From Halorussus pelagicus (GTDB lineage: Archaea; Halobacteriota; Halobacteria; Halobacteriales; Haladaptataceae), in the NCBI RefSeq assembly GCF_004087835.1, contig NZ_CP035119.1:930001-994000 (forward strand): a stretch of 64,000 bases of DNA, in the 5' to 3' direction. Under the pieces are notes generated by a model. The model made no database searches. It was not told where the DNA came from and worked only from the letters and a program-made list of their open reading frames with translations. Position numbers and translations under genes: made by a program. Positions 9,249-17,532 of this stretch are shown piece by piece; the first letter of the stretch is position 1; each line of letters starts with the position of its first letter.

Positions 9249-10661
9249 ATGAAACGGAACATCGTCTACGTCACCGTCGATTCGATTCGAGCTGACCACA
9301 TCGGGTACGCCGGGTACGACGAACCGACGACACCGAACATCGACGAGTTAGCCGCCGAAGGGACGACGTACTCCCGAACCATCGCCAATGGGATACCGAC
9401 GTACTACTCGTTCAAGTCGTTACTTGGTGGGGTCCGGTCGTTGAGTCACGGCCGGGACATCGGACTACCGAGAGACGCGACGTCCCTCGCCGAGACGTTC
9501 GACAGAGCAGGGTACGAAACGGCTGGTTTCAACGCCGGAAATCCGTGGTTGACGCGGAACTACGGGTATCACCGGGGGTTCGACACGTTCCGGGACTTCA
9601 TGACCGACGAGTCGGACGAACCCGGAGTGAGCGGAGACACATTCGAGCAACTGAAGCAGTTCTGCAAGAATGCAGTCGACGGAAGCGACTGGTTGACCGA
9701 CAAACTCGGGTTCGCCGGGCGACTGTTCTGCGCGATCAACGGCCACATCCCACTCGAAACGGCGGAGACGGTCACGGAGCGTGCGACCGATTGGCTCGCC
9801 CGGACCGACACCGACCAACCGTTCTTCCTCTGGATACACTACATGGACCCACACTACCCATGGGTTCCGCCGTCGGAGTATCTGACCCCGTTCGGCGACG
9901 ACGACATCTCTACCTACGACATCGGGCGGCTCTGGCACCTCGTCGCCCATCTCCACGAGGACGACGCGACGGACGTCGCGGATCGGGACCTCGAGAAGAT
10001 ACGCACCCTGTACGACGCCGAGATCCGACGTACCGACACGGCCATCGGACGGGTAGTGAATGAACTGAAGCGACAGGGCGTGTACGACGAGACCGTCATC
10101 AGCATCGTCGGCGACCACGGGACGGAGCTGTACGACCACGGCGGCTTCAGCCACGGTCCACGGACGTTGTTCGACGAAATAGTCGACGTGCCGTTGGTCT
10201 TCAAGGGACCGGAGATTCCGGCGACCGAGTACGACGCGGCCCAACTCGTCGACGTGCCGCCGACCCTGGCGAGTAAGGCTGGTCTCTCTCAGGAAGCCGT
10301 CGCGGCGTTCGAAGGGGACGATCTCTTCGAGCGGCGACCCAACGGCGTGACGACGGAAGTGGTGTACGATTACGACCCTGCGCTCGAAAAGAACCGAGAT
10401 AACGGTCTCCTGCAAGCCCGAACGCGGTGGCCGTGGAAACTCGTTAGGAACCTCGAGACCGACGAAACCCAGCTCTATCACCTCGAATCGGATCCCCGCG
10501 AGCACGACGAGGTGAGCGAGGCCCATCCCGAGACCGTACGAGAACTAGATGCCGAACTCGACGAGTCCCGGCGGGCGGTGGCGCGCCGGAACGAAACGCT
10601 GGCCGAAAAGCGGTGGGTCAGAGAGCGACTCGCCACCCTTCGGGACGAGAGCGTGGTGTGA
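9249..10661 (+). CDS. sulfatase-like alkaline-phosphatase-superfamily protein lacking formylglycine site
   Basis: This 470-residue cytoplasmic-looking protein has no signal peptide. It carries a metal-site aspartate in YVTVDSIRADH (D11), a GDHGTELYDHGGFSHG metal motif, and FFLWIHYMDPHYPW, all typical of the sulfatase/phosphodiesterase fold. The C-x-P-S-R motif that yields formylglycine is replaced: the aligned segment near residues 46-55 reads ANGIPTYYSF, with glycine at the expected cysteine position. T51 or S54 could act as nucleophile, as Thr does in LtaS-like transferases. It may therefore transfer or hydrolyse phospho groups rather than sulfate esters. It is embedded in a tight operon with glycan-lyase-like genes. 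Confidence 0.8.
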   Translation: MKRNIVYVTVDSIRADHIGYAGYDEPTTPNIDELAAEGTTYSRTIANGIPTYYSFKSLLGGVRSLSHGRDIGLPRDATSLAETFDRAGYETAGFNAGNPWLTRNYGYHRGFDTFRDFMTDESDEPGVSGDTFEQLKQFCKNAVDGSDWLTDKLGFAGRLFCAINGHIPLETAETVTERATDWLARTDTDQPFFLWIHYMDPHYPWVPPSEYLTPFGDDDISTYDIGRLWHLVAHLHEDDATDVADRDLEKIRTLYDAEIRRTDTAIGRVVNELKRQGVYDETVISIVGDHGTELYDHGGFSHGPRTLFDEIVDVPLVFKGPEIPATEYDAAQLVDVPPTLASKAGLSQEAVAAFEGDDLFERRPNGVTTEVVYDYDPALEKNRDNGLLQARTRWPWKLVRNLETDETQLYHLESDPREHDEVSEAHPETVRELDAELDESRRAVARRNETLAEKRWVRERLATLRDESVV

Positions 10662-10662
10662 G

Positions 10663-12486
10663 ATGACCGGTTCCGAACGGACCAAGAAGTTGGTTTTCAA
10701 GACCGCTATCAACAAGCGCCCGGTACAGTTAGCGGGTGTCGTCAAGCGAAAACTCCGGAACGCGGTCCTCCCACAGTTACCGTTTGATTTTGACGCCCGG
10801 TACGAACGACGCGTACCTGCAACGCTACGACCGACTCCGGGCCCGATTCGGGCGAACAGCACTACCCTCCGTAGGGCACTGTCGAACGGCGAGCAACGGG
10901 AACGCGGACGAAAAGCGACAAACTTCGCGAATGGAGAAGTCACGTTCCTCAATCGGACGCTATCGTTTGAGGATCCCAGCGACGTTGACGCTGACGACGA
11001 ACGGGCGGGGTCGTTCCCGCGGTTATGGAAGCTGAAGCTTGACGCCTTCGAACCGACGTCGTGGGTCACCTTGGGTTTGCCCGACTCCGAAGAGGCCGCC
11101 GAGGCCCTCGACATGTGGATCGACTCGTGGCTCGCGAGCAATCGAATCGGAGACCGGGAGGGATATCTTCGGCGCGCGTGGGCGCCATACGCGGTGTCAC
11201 TCCGGATCGTGAACTGGTGTCGGTACTGCGCGTGGAAGGGGACGGAGGCCGTGGACGAGGCCCTCGTTCGCGCCACGTACAAGAACGCGCTGTTCCTCTC
11301 GAACCACGTCGAGTGGGACGTGGACGGAAACCACCTCGTCGAGAACGGGGCCGCGTTGGTCGTGGCGGGAATCTTCTTCGAAGAACACGACCAGAACTGG
11401 CTCGAAGCGGGGCTGGACGTGCTAGAGACCGTCGCCCAAACGCAGTTCTGCGAGGACGGCTGCCACTTCGAGCGAAGCCCAATGTACCACATTCTGGTAC
11501 TCACGCGTCTGCTGACTGTCCTCGATCTGCTGTCCGAGACCGGACACTCGTGGCCGACAGAGCTCGAAGAAATCGCCAGTGCCGCGACCGGATTTCTCTC
11601 GACCATCCGACCGCCCGACGGTCGGATACCCCTGCTCAACGATTCGGTGTTCGGCGAGGCGCTCAAACTGGACTCCTGCCTCCGCTACGCCGAGAGCGTC
11701 GGGGTAACCGGTGAGGAGCCTCGCTCGACGCTCGACGGGTCCGGCTACTGCTGGCTCGGGGCGGGCAAGAATCGACTTTTGCTCGACTGCGGCGCGCCTG
11801 GACCGTCTCATCTCCTCGCACACGCGCACAACGACGCCCTCTCGGTGCTAGCGTGGGTCGACGGCGACCGAGTGCTGACGGACACTGGGTGTTTCGACTA
11901 CAAACCCGGAAAACGTAGAACTGCGGCCCGAAGCGTCGAGGGACACAACACGGTACAAGTCGGCGAGAAGGAACCGGCGGACATCGGTCACCGGTTCCTG
12001 ATGGCTCACCGGGTCGAACCCGAATCCACGTACGTCGACGGGAGCGTAGCGGCCGTCGACGGTCGCTATCGAGCTGAAAGCGGATACCGTCACCGTCGGC
12101 GGGTGTATTACGCCGACAGCTGGTGGCTCGTCGAGGACGAAGTCACCGGGACAGACGACCCAATGGTAAGTCGGCTTCACATTCATCCAGCCGTCGAATC
12201 GACCGGCATGGACCCCATCGAGCTATCCCAGGACGGGGCCCCGAAGGGCCAAATATGGCCGCTCGACGTCGGAGACGTCGGTCGGACGACGAGCGAGTAC
12301 TATCCCCGGTTCGGGGTCGCAGAGACGCGACCTGTACTCAAGTTCACCACTGGCGACGGCGTTTCTCGATACCTGTTCAGCGCGAAGCGACGTTCTGATG
12401 TGGGTCTCGAAACTGACAGGGATGGGACGAGGACGGTGTCTATCGACGGCGTAAAGTACGAACTCCCGAGAAAGGAATCGATATGA
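10663..12486 (+). CDS. heparinase II/III family protein
   Basis: The chosen ATG at 10663 is one base after the previous stop and gives 607 residues. A longer frame from 10549 would overlap the sulfatase-like gene for over 100 bases and is unlikely. The N-terminal half is an alpha/alpha toroid (segments such as WIDSWLASN and NHVEWDVDGNHLVENGAAL). The C-terminal half is a beta-sandwich with HLLAHAHNDALS, TDTGCFDY and EGHNTVQVG, the hallmark of heparinase II/III-like polysaccharide lyases. Such enzymes cleave uronic-acid polysaccharides by beta-elimination. In biosynthetic clusters, related proteins may edit or trim polymer. No signal peptide is visible. Confidence 0.85.
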   Translation: MTGSERTKKLVFKTAINKRPVQLAGVVKRKLRNAVLPQLPFDFDARYERRVPATLRPTPGPIRANSTTLRRALSNGEQRERGRKATNFANGEVTFLNRTLSFEDPSDVDADDERAGSFPRLWKLKLDAFEPTSWVTLGLPDSEEAAEALDMWIDSWLASNRIGDREGYLRRAWAPYAVSLRIVNWCRYCAWKGTEAVDEALVRATYKNALFLSNHVEWDVDGNHLVENGAALVVAGIFFEEHDQNWLEAGLDVLETVAQTQFCEDGCHFERSPMYHILVLTRLLTVLDLLSETGHSWPTELEEIASAATGFLSTIRPPDGRIPLLNDSVFGEALKLDSCLRYAESVGVTGEEPRSTLDGSGYCWLGAGKNRLLLDCGAPGPSHLLAHAHNDALSVLAWVDGDRVLTDTGCFDYKPGKRRTAARSVEGHNTVQVGEKEPADIGHRFLMAHRVEPESTYVDGSVAAVDGRYRAESGYRHRRRVYYADSWWLVEDEVTGTDDPMVSRLHIHPAVESTGMDPIELSQDGAPKGQIWPLDVGDVGRTTSEYYPRFGVAETRPVLKFTTGDGVSRYLFSAKRRSDVGLETDRDGTRTVSIDGVKYELPRKESI

Positions 12487-13592
12487 ACGCGCCACCGCTG
12501 TTCACCGAAACAATACGGGACGTTCGCGGCATCGAGACGACACCGCGAACTGATAGCGAACACCTCCGATTGACCATGGAGTGGCTGTATCGAACCCAGG
12601 ATGTGACCGACTGCGGTGGCTCTACTGCGGGATACAATTTGGTTTTCGGCTGGTCCGGTCCGTATCCCGAGACGACTGGGTACGTCGTCCCGACCCTCTA
12701 CGATTACGGGGAAGCGACAGACGCGATGGAGGCGCGCAACCGGGCGAATCGGATGGCGTCGTGGCTCACTACCCTCCAGCTCGACTCTGGTGGCTTTCCC
12801 GCGGGCGTCGATCCCGGCCCTGATCCGGAGCCGAGCGTCTTCAACACCGGTCAGATTATACTCGGACTCGTCCGCGCGTACCACGAGACGGGTGAGGAGC
12901 GGTACCGGGAGGCGGCACGACGGGCGAGCGAATGGCTCGTCAACGTTCAGCACGAGAACGGGTACTGGGACAGGTACGATTACCGTGACGAGATACACGC
13001 CTACTGCTCTCGCGTGGCATGGGCCCTCCTCGAAGTCCACGACGTCACGGGCGCGTCGGCGTTCCGCGACGCCGCAGTCGACCACCTCTCGTGGGTCGTG
13101 AGCCAACAACGGTCGAACGGCTGGTTCGACCATTGCGGGTTCAGTCCCGACGAGACTCCGTTCCTCCACACCATCGCGTACACTATCCGAGGGTTGTTGG
13201 AAGGCGGTGCCCTCCTCGACGACGAGGCGTTCGTCAGTGCCGCCCGAATCGCCGCTGAGAAGCTTCGCACGATCCAGCGACAGCGCGGTCCACTCACCGG
13301 GGCGTATGATTCCGATTGGTCGGGGGCGTCCTACTACTGCCTCACGGGGAACGCCCAGATGGCGGTCGTCTGGTCGCGGCTGTCCGAACTTTGGGGCGAC
13401 GATGCGTACGCGAGCGCGGCTACTGAAGCCGTTCGGTTCCTCAAGACGAAACACCGGATGGACGGCCCGGATGAAGTACGAGGTGGGATGAAAGGGTCAC
13501 ATCCGGTCTGGGGACCGTACATGCGCCTCCGTTATCCGAACTGGGCCGCGAAGTTCTTCGCGGACGCACTGCTGGCACAAATGCAAAAGTAA
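12483..13592 (+). CDS. alpha/alpha-toroid (squalene-cyclase/lyase-fold) protein
   Basis: Start and previous stop overlap as ATGA. The 369-residue protein is built of helical-hairpin repeats with aromatic-glycine turns: ASWLTTLQLDSGGFPAG, SEWLVNVQHENGYWD, LSWVVSQQRSNGWFDHCG and FLHTIAYTIRGLLEG. That pattern is the alpha/alpha toroid shared by prenyltransferase/squalene-cyclase repeats, glycoside hydrolases and some polysaccharide lyases. Its place beside a heparinase-like gene favours action on a carbohydrate, but no catalytic motif identifies the family. A glucuronyl epimerase-like role is possible but unproven. Confidence 0.7.
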   Translation: MNAPPLFTETIRDVRGIETTPRTDSEHLRLTMEWLYRTQDVTDCGGSTAGYNLVFGWSGPYPETTGYVVPTLYDYGEATDAMEARNRANRMASWLTTLQLDSGGFPAGVDPGPDPEPSVFNTGQIILGLVRAYHETGEERYREAARRASEWLVNVQHENGYWDRYDYRDEIHAYCSRVAWALLEVHDVTGASAFRDAAVDHLSWVVSQQRSNGWFDHCGFSPDETPFLHTIAYTIRGLLEGGALLDDEAFVSAARIAAEKLRTIQRQRGPLTGAYDSDWSGASYYCLTGNAQMAVVWSRLSELWGDDAYASAATEAVRFLKTKHRMDGPDEVRGGMKGSHPVWGPYMRLRYPNWAAKFFADALLAQMQK

Positions 13593-13620
13593 ATCCATCC
13601 GCAAGAGAATTTCCCGTACG

Positions 13621-13833
13621 ATGGAATCCGACCGCCCGTCGATCGAACTCCCACCGGAGATACACCAGCAGTGTGCCTCCCGTATCGAAGGCACGGAGTT
13701 CGAAAGCGTCGACGAGTACGTGACGTTCGTGCTGGAGGTACTCTTTGAGCAGGAAGACGACAGCAGAACCGTCGAACAACACGCCAACGACGAAGCGATG
13801 AAAGAACGGCTCGAATCGCTCGGGTATATGTGA
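13621..13833 (+). CDS. small acidic RHH-like protein with sulfatase-tail motif
   Basis: This 70-residue protein has SIELPPEIHQQCASRIEG followed by TEFESVDEYVTFVLEVLF, a short strand plus two helices like a ribbon-helix-helix fold. It ends in KERLESLGYM, which resembles the last residues of many sulfatase-like proteins. Similar small proteins are familiar beside sulfatases and nucleotide phosphodiesterases in haloarchaea and cyanobacteria. It sits 29 bases after the toroid gene and 7 bases before a glycosyltransferase, so it is part of the operon. Function is unknown. Confidence 0.7.
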   Translation: MESDRPSIELPPEIHQQCASRIEGTEFESVDEYVTFVLEVLFEQEDDSRTVEQHANDEAMKERLESLGYM

Positions 13834-13840
13834 GAATCCG

Positions 13841-14884
13841 ATGACGAAGAAAACAATCCAATTTTATGCCCAAGTAGACGACGAGTCCCTTCTCGAACAG
13901 ACATCCTACTACAAGTTCGACATAGAAGTTCTGGAAGAGATAGCAGGCGAACACGACTGCGAGCTACGAATCGGAACATCGCCAAGTGACCTACTTCCAA
14001 ATGCAGATTTGTACTTTGCGTGGTGGGGAACGACCGGCATTAGTCCCGTCGTCCGATCCAAACTCGCGAGAACACCTAGTATCGTCGTCGCTGGTGGATC
14101 CGAGGTCGTCAGCTCAATCCCCGAAGACCTCTCCATCATGTATTCAGCGAGGCCGATGTGGCAGAGGCTCGTGATCCGACTGTGTATCAATGGCGCGAGC
14201 GTTACCGTCACGCCCTCTCAACACATGGCCGAAGAGGCTCGTTATCTCGGTGCGACGGACCCACAGGTCATCCCGAACTGCATCGATACTGAAGTGTATA
14301 CGCCCGCAGAGTCGGACTCGACGCAACTCCCGTACGCGCCCGACGAGTACTACCTCACGATAGCGAAGTATGCACCGAGCAGTCTCAGTCGGAAGGAGTT
14401 GTTCACACTGCTCGACGGCCTCAAACAGGCTGAGACGAACCGGCCGCTAGTACTCGCGGGTGGACTAGTCTCCCGAGAAATCTACGAACGTATCACCCAG
14501 TACGCCAAGCAGATCGGCGTCGCCGACCAGATTACGTTCTTGACCGATATCTCCAAAGAGCAGAAAGTCGAGTTGTTGCGTGGTGCTCGCCTCTACCTCC
14601 AGCCGACCCTCCACGAAGCGTTCGGCGTAGCGCTTACCGAAGCGATGGCGTGCGAAACGCCCGTCGTGAGTACGCGCCGGGGTGCTGTCCCGGAAGTCGT
14701 CGGCGACACCGGTTACTACGCCGAAGCAGGCGACTCGGAAGACCTCGCCTCGACCATCGAAACGGCCGATACCGATCCGCAAAGAGTTTCGAATGGCATC
14801 GCTGCTCGTGAACGCGTCGTCGAACGGTTCTCGCTCCCCGTCCGAAAAGAGGGGCTGTCCAACCTCGTCACGTCACTCTTGTAA
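13841..14884 (+). CDS. glycosyltransferase family 4
   Basis: This 347-residue GT-B enzyme is without membrane helices. The N-terminal half has ADLYFAWWGTTG and VTVTPSQHMAEEARYLG. VIPNCIDTEVYTP links the domains. The donor-binding half has YLQPTLHEAFGVALTEAMAC followed by ETPVVSTRRGAVPEVVGD, the E-x7-E motif of GT4 enzymes. It likely adds one residue of the glycan repeat. The C-terminus is followed closely by the polymerase gene. Confidence 0.9.
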   Translation: MTKKTIQFYAQVDDESLLEQTSYYKFDIEVLEEIAGEHDCELRIGTSPSDLLPNADLYFAWWGTTGISPVVRSKLARTPSIVVAGGSEVVSSIPEDLSIMYSARPMWQRLVIRLCINGASVTVTPSQHMAEEARYLGATDPQVIPNCIDTEVYTPAESDSTQLPYAPDEYYLTIAKYAPSSLSRKELFTLLDGLKQAETNRPLVLAGGLVSREIYERITQYAKQIGVADQITFLTDISKEQKVELLRGARLYLQPTLHEAFGVALTEAMACETPVVSTRRGAVPEVVGDTGYYAEAGDSEDLASTIETADTDPQRVSNGIAARERVVERFSLPVRKEGLSNLVTSLL

Positions 14885-14924
14885 TCGACACCCGCCACGA
14901 AGAAAATTGAGAAGATTTAATCGG

Positions 14925-16634
14925 ATGGTCAGAAACAACCACCCAATGGATTCGGACGCGAATCGTGACCACAAAAGGCAGGGTGAACGGCGAAGTGCCC
15001 AGTACTATCGCATCCTGCTTCTCAGCGTCGTACTCGTTGGAGAGTTTCTCGCAGGCTTGCTATTCGTACTCGGTGTTCCGTTCGAAAGCCCCTACTTCAT
15101 CAGTCTGAATCTCGGCCTTCTCACGATCTTGACAGTGCTTCCAGTCGTGATTCGGTTGAGGACACGAAGCTTAAACGTCGCCGAGCTAGGCCTCTGGTTT
15201 AGTGCATTCTACTTCGCCCACATGGTTCTCGGCGGTCTTCACATACTGGTGTTCAATGGCCCGCCACTCGACTATCTACCATCAGATATAGCATTCTTCT
15301 ATCTTAGCGCAGGGCTCTCCGTCGCTACGCTCGGACTTATCTGTTTCTGGCTAGGGTACAGTCTTCCCATTGGGTATAGGATTACCAACCGACTTCCACC
15401 CTTCTCAAGTACGTGGGAACGCCACCGCCTCCCTGCAATTCTTCTCGGTTGTCTCGTCATCGCGTGGACAGCTCGGTTTGCGATTGTCTACCTATCATCT
15501 GGCAGTCTCAATGCATGGCTGGCAGCCCCCGCGAACGAGCGGTTTCTCGGCGTCCCCGGGATTACATATTTAAAGCTCGTCGGAGAACTTTCCGCCCTCG
15601 TTGGGTTTATCACACTCTCCATAGCTTACATTGACCGCGACTGGCGACTATATCTTGCTACCACCGCAATTCTCCTTCCCGAAATCGGATTCCGTCTATT
15701 GACAGGCATGCGACGGGCGGTCCCATTTCTTGTGCTCGGTTTAGTTATTACCGTCTACCTTCTCTCAAATCGGTCATTCCAAAAGTCCCTCAAGTACGGA
15801 GTCGCTGGAGCATCAAATATCCTACTCCTCGTCGTGATGTACCCATTCGTGTCCGTATATCGTCATACAGGCTCGCTCTCACTGACCGCCGTTGCAACGG
15901 AACTTACATCACTTGGATTACTCGACAGTCTTGGCCACCGACTGATTGGTGCAAACACACTCTCATTTTTACTCTATCGCGTCCCAAATCCTGTCCCCCA
16001 CTTCTACGGAAAAGACCTTTTACTAATTCCACAGTCCGTCGTTCCACGGCTGTTATGGCCAGGAAAACCCCAAACTAGTATGGGTCGTTTGTACGCAGAG
16101 ATCATCGTCGTTCCGGGCTCGTTCCCTGCAGCAAAAGCTGTCCCACCAACGATTCCGGGGCAACTATATTGGAGTGGAAGCTTTGCAGGCCTTATTATAG
16201 GAATGCTTACTATTGGTGTCCTGTGGAGGATTCTTAATAATTATCTCGTACGGCCACAAAATCACGTTGTAATCGCAGCGTTCGTCGGAATCATGTTTCC
16301 CTCGTTCTTTTATGTAATGGAACAGGATCTCATCGCGTTATTTACGAAGCACCTTTTCCGATTTGTATTGATGGGTAGTGTGGTGCTCCTTGCATCTGCT
16401 GACTTCCGTGGCGCTACGACTCGGCTGCCAGTAGAGAAATCAATTGTTTTGCGAGTGGGGACCAGACTGTGCGCCGTATTTACGAATTCTCAGCTCTACA
16501 AGAGTATATTTCGGTTACATGACTACACTGTCGCTGTTGGGCGAACGATGACGGCTACGTGGGAAAACTCGCTGCTACGTATGTCTCTACAAAGGTCGAA
16601 AGTATACTCTCTCACCCAGCAACTACGCCCGTAG
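14925..16634 (+). CDS. Wzy-like oligosaccharide repeat-unit polymerase
   Basis: The start at ATG 14925 gives 569 residues, and ATG 14946 is an alternative. The long frame upstream of it is arginine/proline-rich and overlaps the glycosyltransferase, so it is rejected. About twelve hydrophobic helices are visible, with a large extracytoplasmic loop around TGMRRAVPFLVLG to VPRLLWPGKPQTSMG. This topology and the WPGKP-type loop are typical of O-antigen/EPS polymerases, whose sequences diverge widely. It would join lipid-linked repeats outside the membrane. Codon usage is clearly AT-richer than its neighbours, suggesting transfer. Confidence 0.75.
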   Translation: MVRNNHPMDSDANRDHKRQGERRSAQYYRILLLSVVLVGEFLAGLLFVLGVPFESPYFISLNLGLLTILTVLPVVIRLRTRSLNVAELGLWFSAFYFAHMVLGGLHILVFNGPPLDYLPSDIAFFYLSAGLSVATLGLICFWLGYSLPIGYRITNRLPPFSSTWERHRLPAILLGCLVIAWTARFAIVYLSSGSLNAWLAAPANERFLGVPGITYLKLVGELSALVGFITLSIAYIDRDWRLYLATTAILLPEIGFRLLTGMRRAVPFLVLGLVITVYLLSNRSFQKSLKYGVAGASNILLLVVMYPFVSVYRHTGSLSLTAVATELTSLGLLDSLGHRLIGANTLSFLLYRVPNPVPHFYGKDLLLIPQSVVPRLLWPGKPQTSMGRLYAEIIVVPGSFPAAKAVPPTIPGQLYWSGSFAGLIIGMLTIGVLWRILNNYLVRPQNHVVIAAFVGIMFPSFFYVMEQDLIALFTKHLFRFVLMGSVVLLASADFRGATTRLPVEKSIVLRVGTRLCAVFTNSQLYKSIFRLHDYTVAVGRTMTATWENSLLRMSLQRSKVYSLTQQLRP

Positions 16635-16760
16635 CTACGAGAGTACTTCCGGAAACTAACTTCCAATGAGTAACGCCTGATAAAGATACATTATACAGGT
16701 TTAAAATCTAGCTAGTATAAAACTACGCACATTATAAGGGGCTATAGAGATACTAAAATG

Positions 16761-17420
16761 CTAGACTTTTTTACCAGTCACAAAATACCGTCGCATTCGG
16801 AACGGTAATGCTCCAAGTCGCCTCACAGTGGGATTTTGTAGAAATTCGAATCGGTTCATAAGACGCTCGCTGGCTACTTCGTACCCGTTTTCAGTAATCA
16901 ACAACTCCACATTTTTCGAAGAGAAGTGATGTGGATGCTCGTCGTCAAGAGCATCAATTATCGAGTTCCGCACAATTTCCGGGACTTCGTACGTGTTCAC
17001 CTCTAGCAATAGTTCGCCACCAGGACGTGTGACCCTTGAAATCTCACTTAGCACCTCTGCGGGGTCTATACAGTGGTCTAGTACGTTATAAGAGAGAACA
17101 ACATCAAAGGAGTTCGACTCAAAGGGTAACTTTTCACCGATTCCAGTTGTAAGTTCTGCGTGGCTCTCGGAGAGTTTGTATTTGTTGTGTAAAGTTAGCG
17201 GATCGATGGCGACAGCCTCACAGTTGAAATCTAAACTGTGAATCATACCCATTCCCGAGCCAACCTCGAGAACCCGAGCACCCTTCAGGTCCTCGAAACT
17301 TTTCCCGAAGAACTTCAGCGTCTCTCGCACCGTTTCCTTCGGCCAAGGTTGTTCTCTGTCAGCGTATACCTGTTTGTCATGACTTTGCCCTCTTTTCCAC
17401 GCCGACACTCGCGCTTTCAC
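16761..17420 (-). CDS. class I SAM-dependent methyltransferase
   Basis: This 219-residue protein starts at GTG 17420. It contains motif I VLEVGSGMGMIHSLDF, an acidic AIDPLTLH after strand 2, EKLPFESNSFDVVLSYNVLDH (motifs II-III) and LSEISRVTRPGGELLLEV. It is of the Methyltransf_11 type and may methylate a glycan residue or precursor. A minus-strand TATA at 17443-17448 fits a leaderless transcript. The 3' end converges with the polymerase across an AT-rich 126-base spacer that holds no other feature. Base composition is lower in GC than surrounding genes. Confidence 0.85.
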   Translation of the reverse strand: MKARVSAWKRGQSHDKQVYADREQPWPKETVRETLKFFGKSFEDLKGARVLEVGSGMGMIHSLDFNCEAVAIDPLTLHNKYKLSESHAELTTGIGEKLPFESNSFDVVLSYNVLDHCIDPAEVLSEISRVTRPGGELLLEVNTYEVPEIVRNSIIDALDDEHPHHFSSKNVELLITENGYEVASERLMNRFEFLQNPTVRRLGALPFRMRRYFVTGKKV

Positions 17421-17442
17421 GAAGCCGATTTCGGACGGCCGG

Positions 17443-17448
17443 TTTAAA
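17443..17448 (-). promoter_or_regulatory. TATA box for methyltransferase gene
   Basis: TTTAAA centred about 25 bases upstream of the GTG start at 17420 suits a leaderless haloarchaeal promoter. Confidence 0.5.
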
Positions 17449-17532
17449 AGTCTGATTCTCCTCCGTGGTTGATTCGGAACCTCGTCAATTACCCGTCAAG
17501 TAGTCTCGTCGTCGCGTTCAACGCTACAGAAC

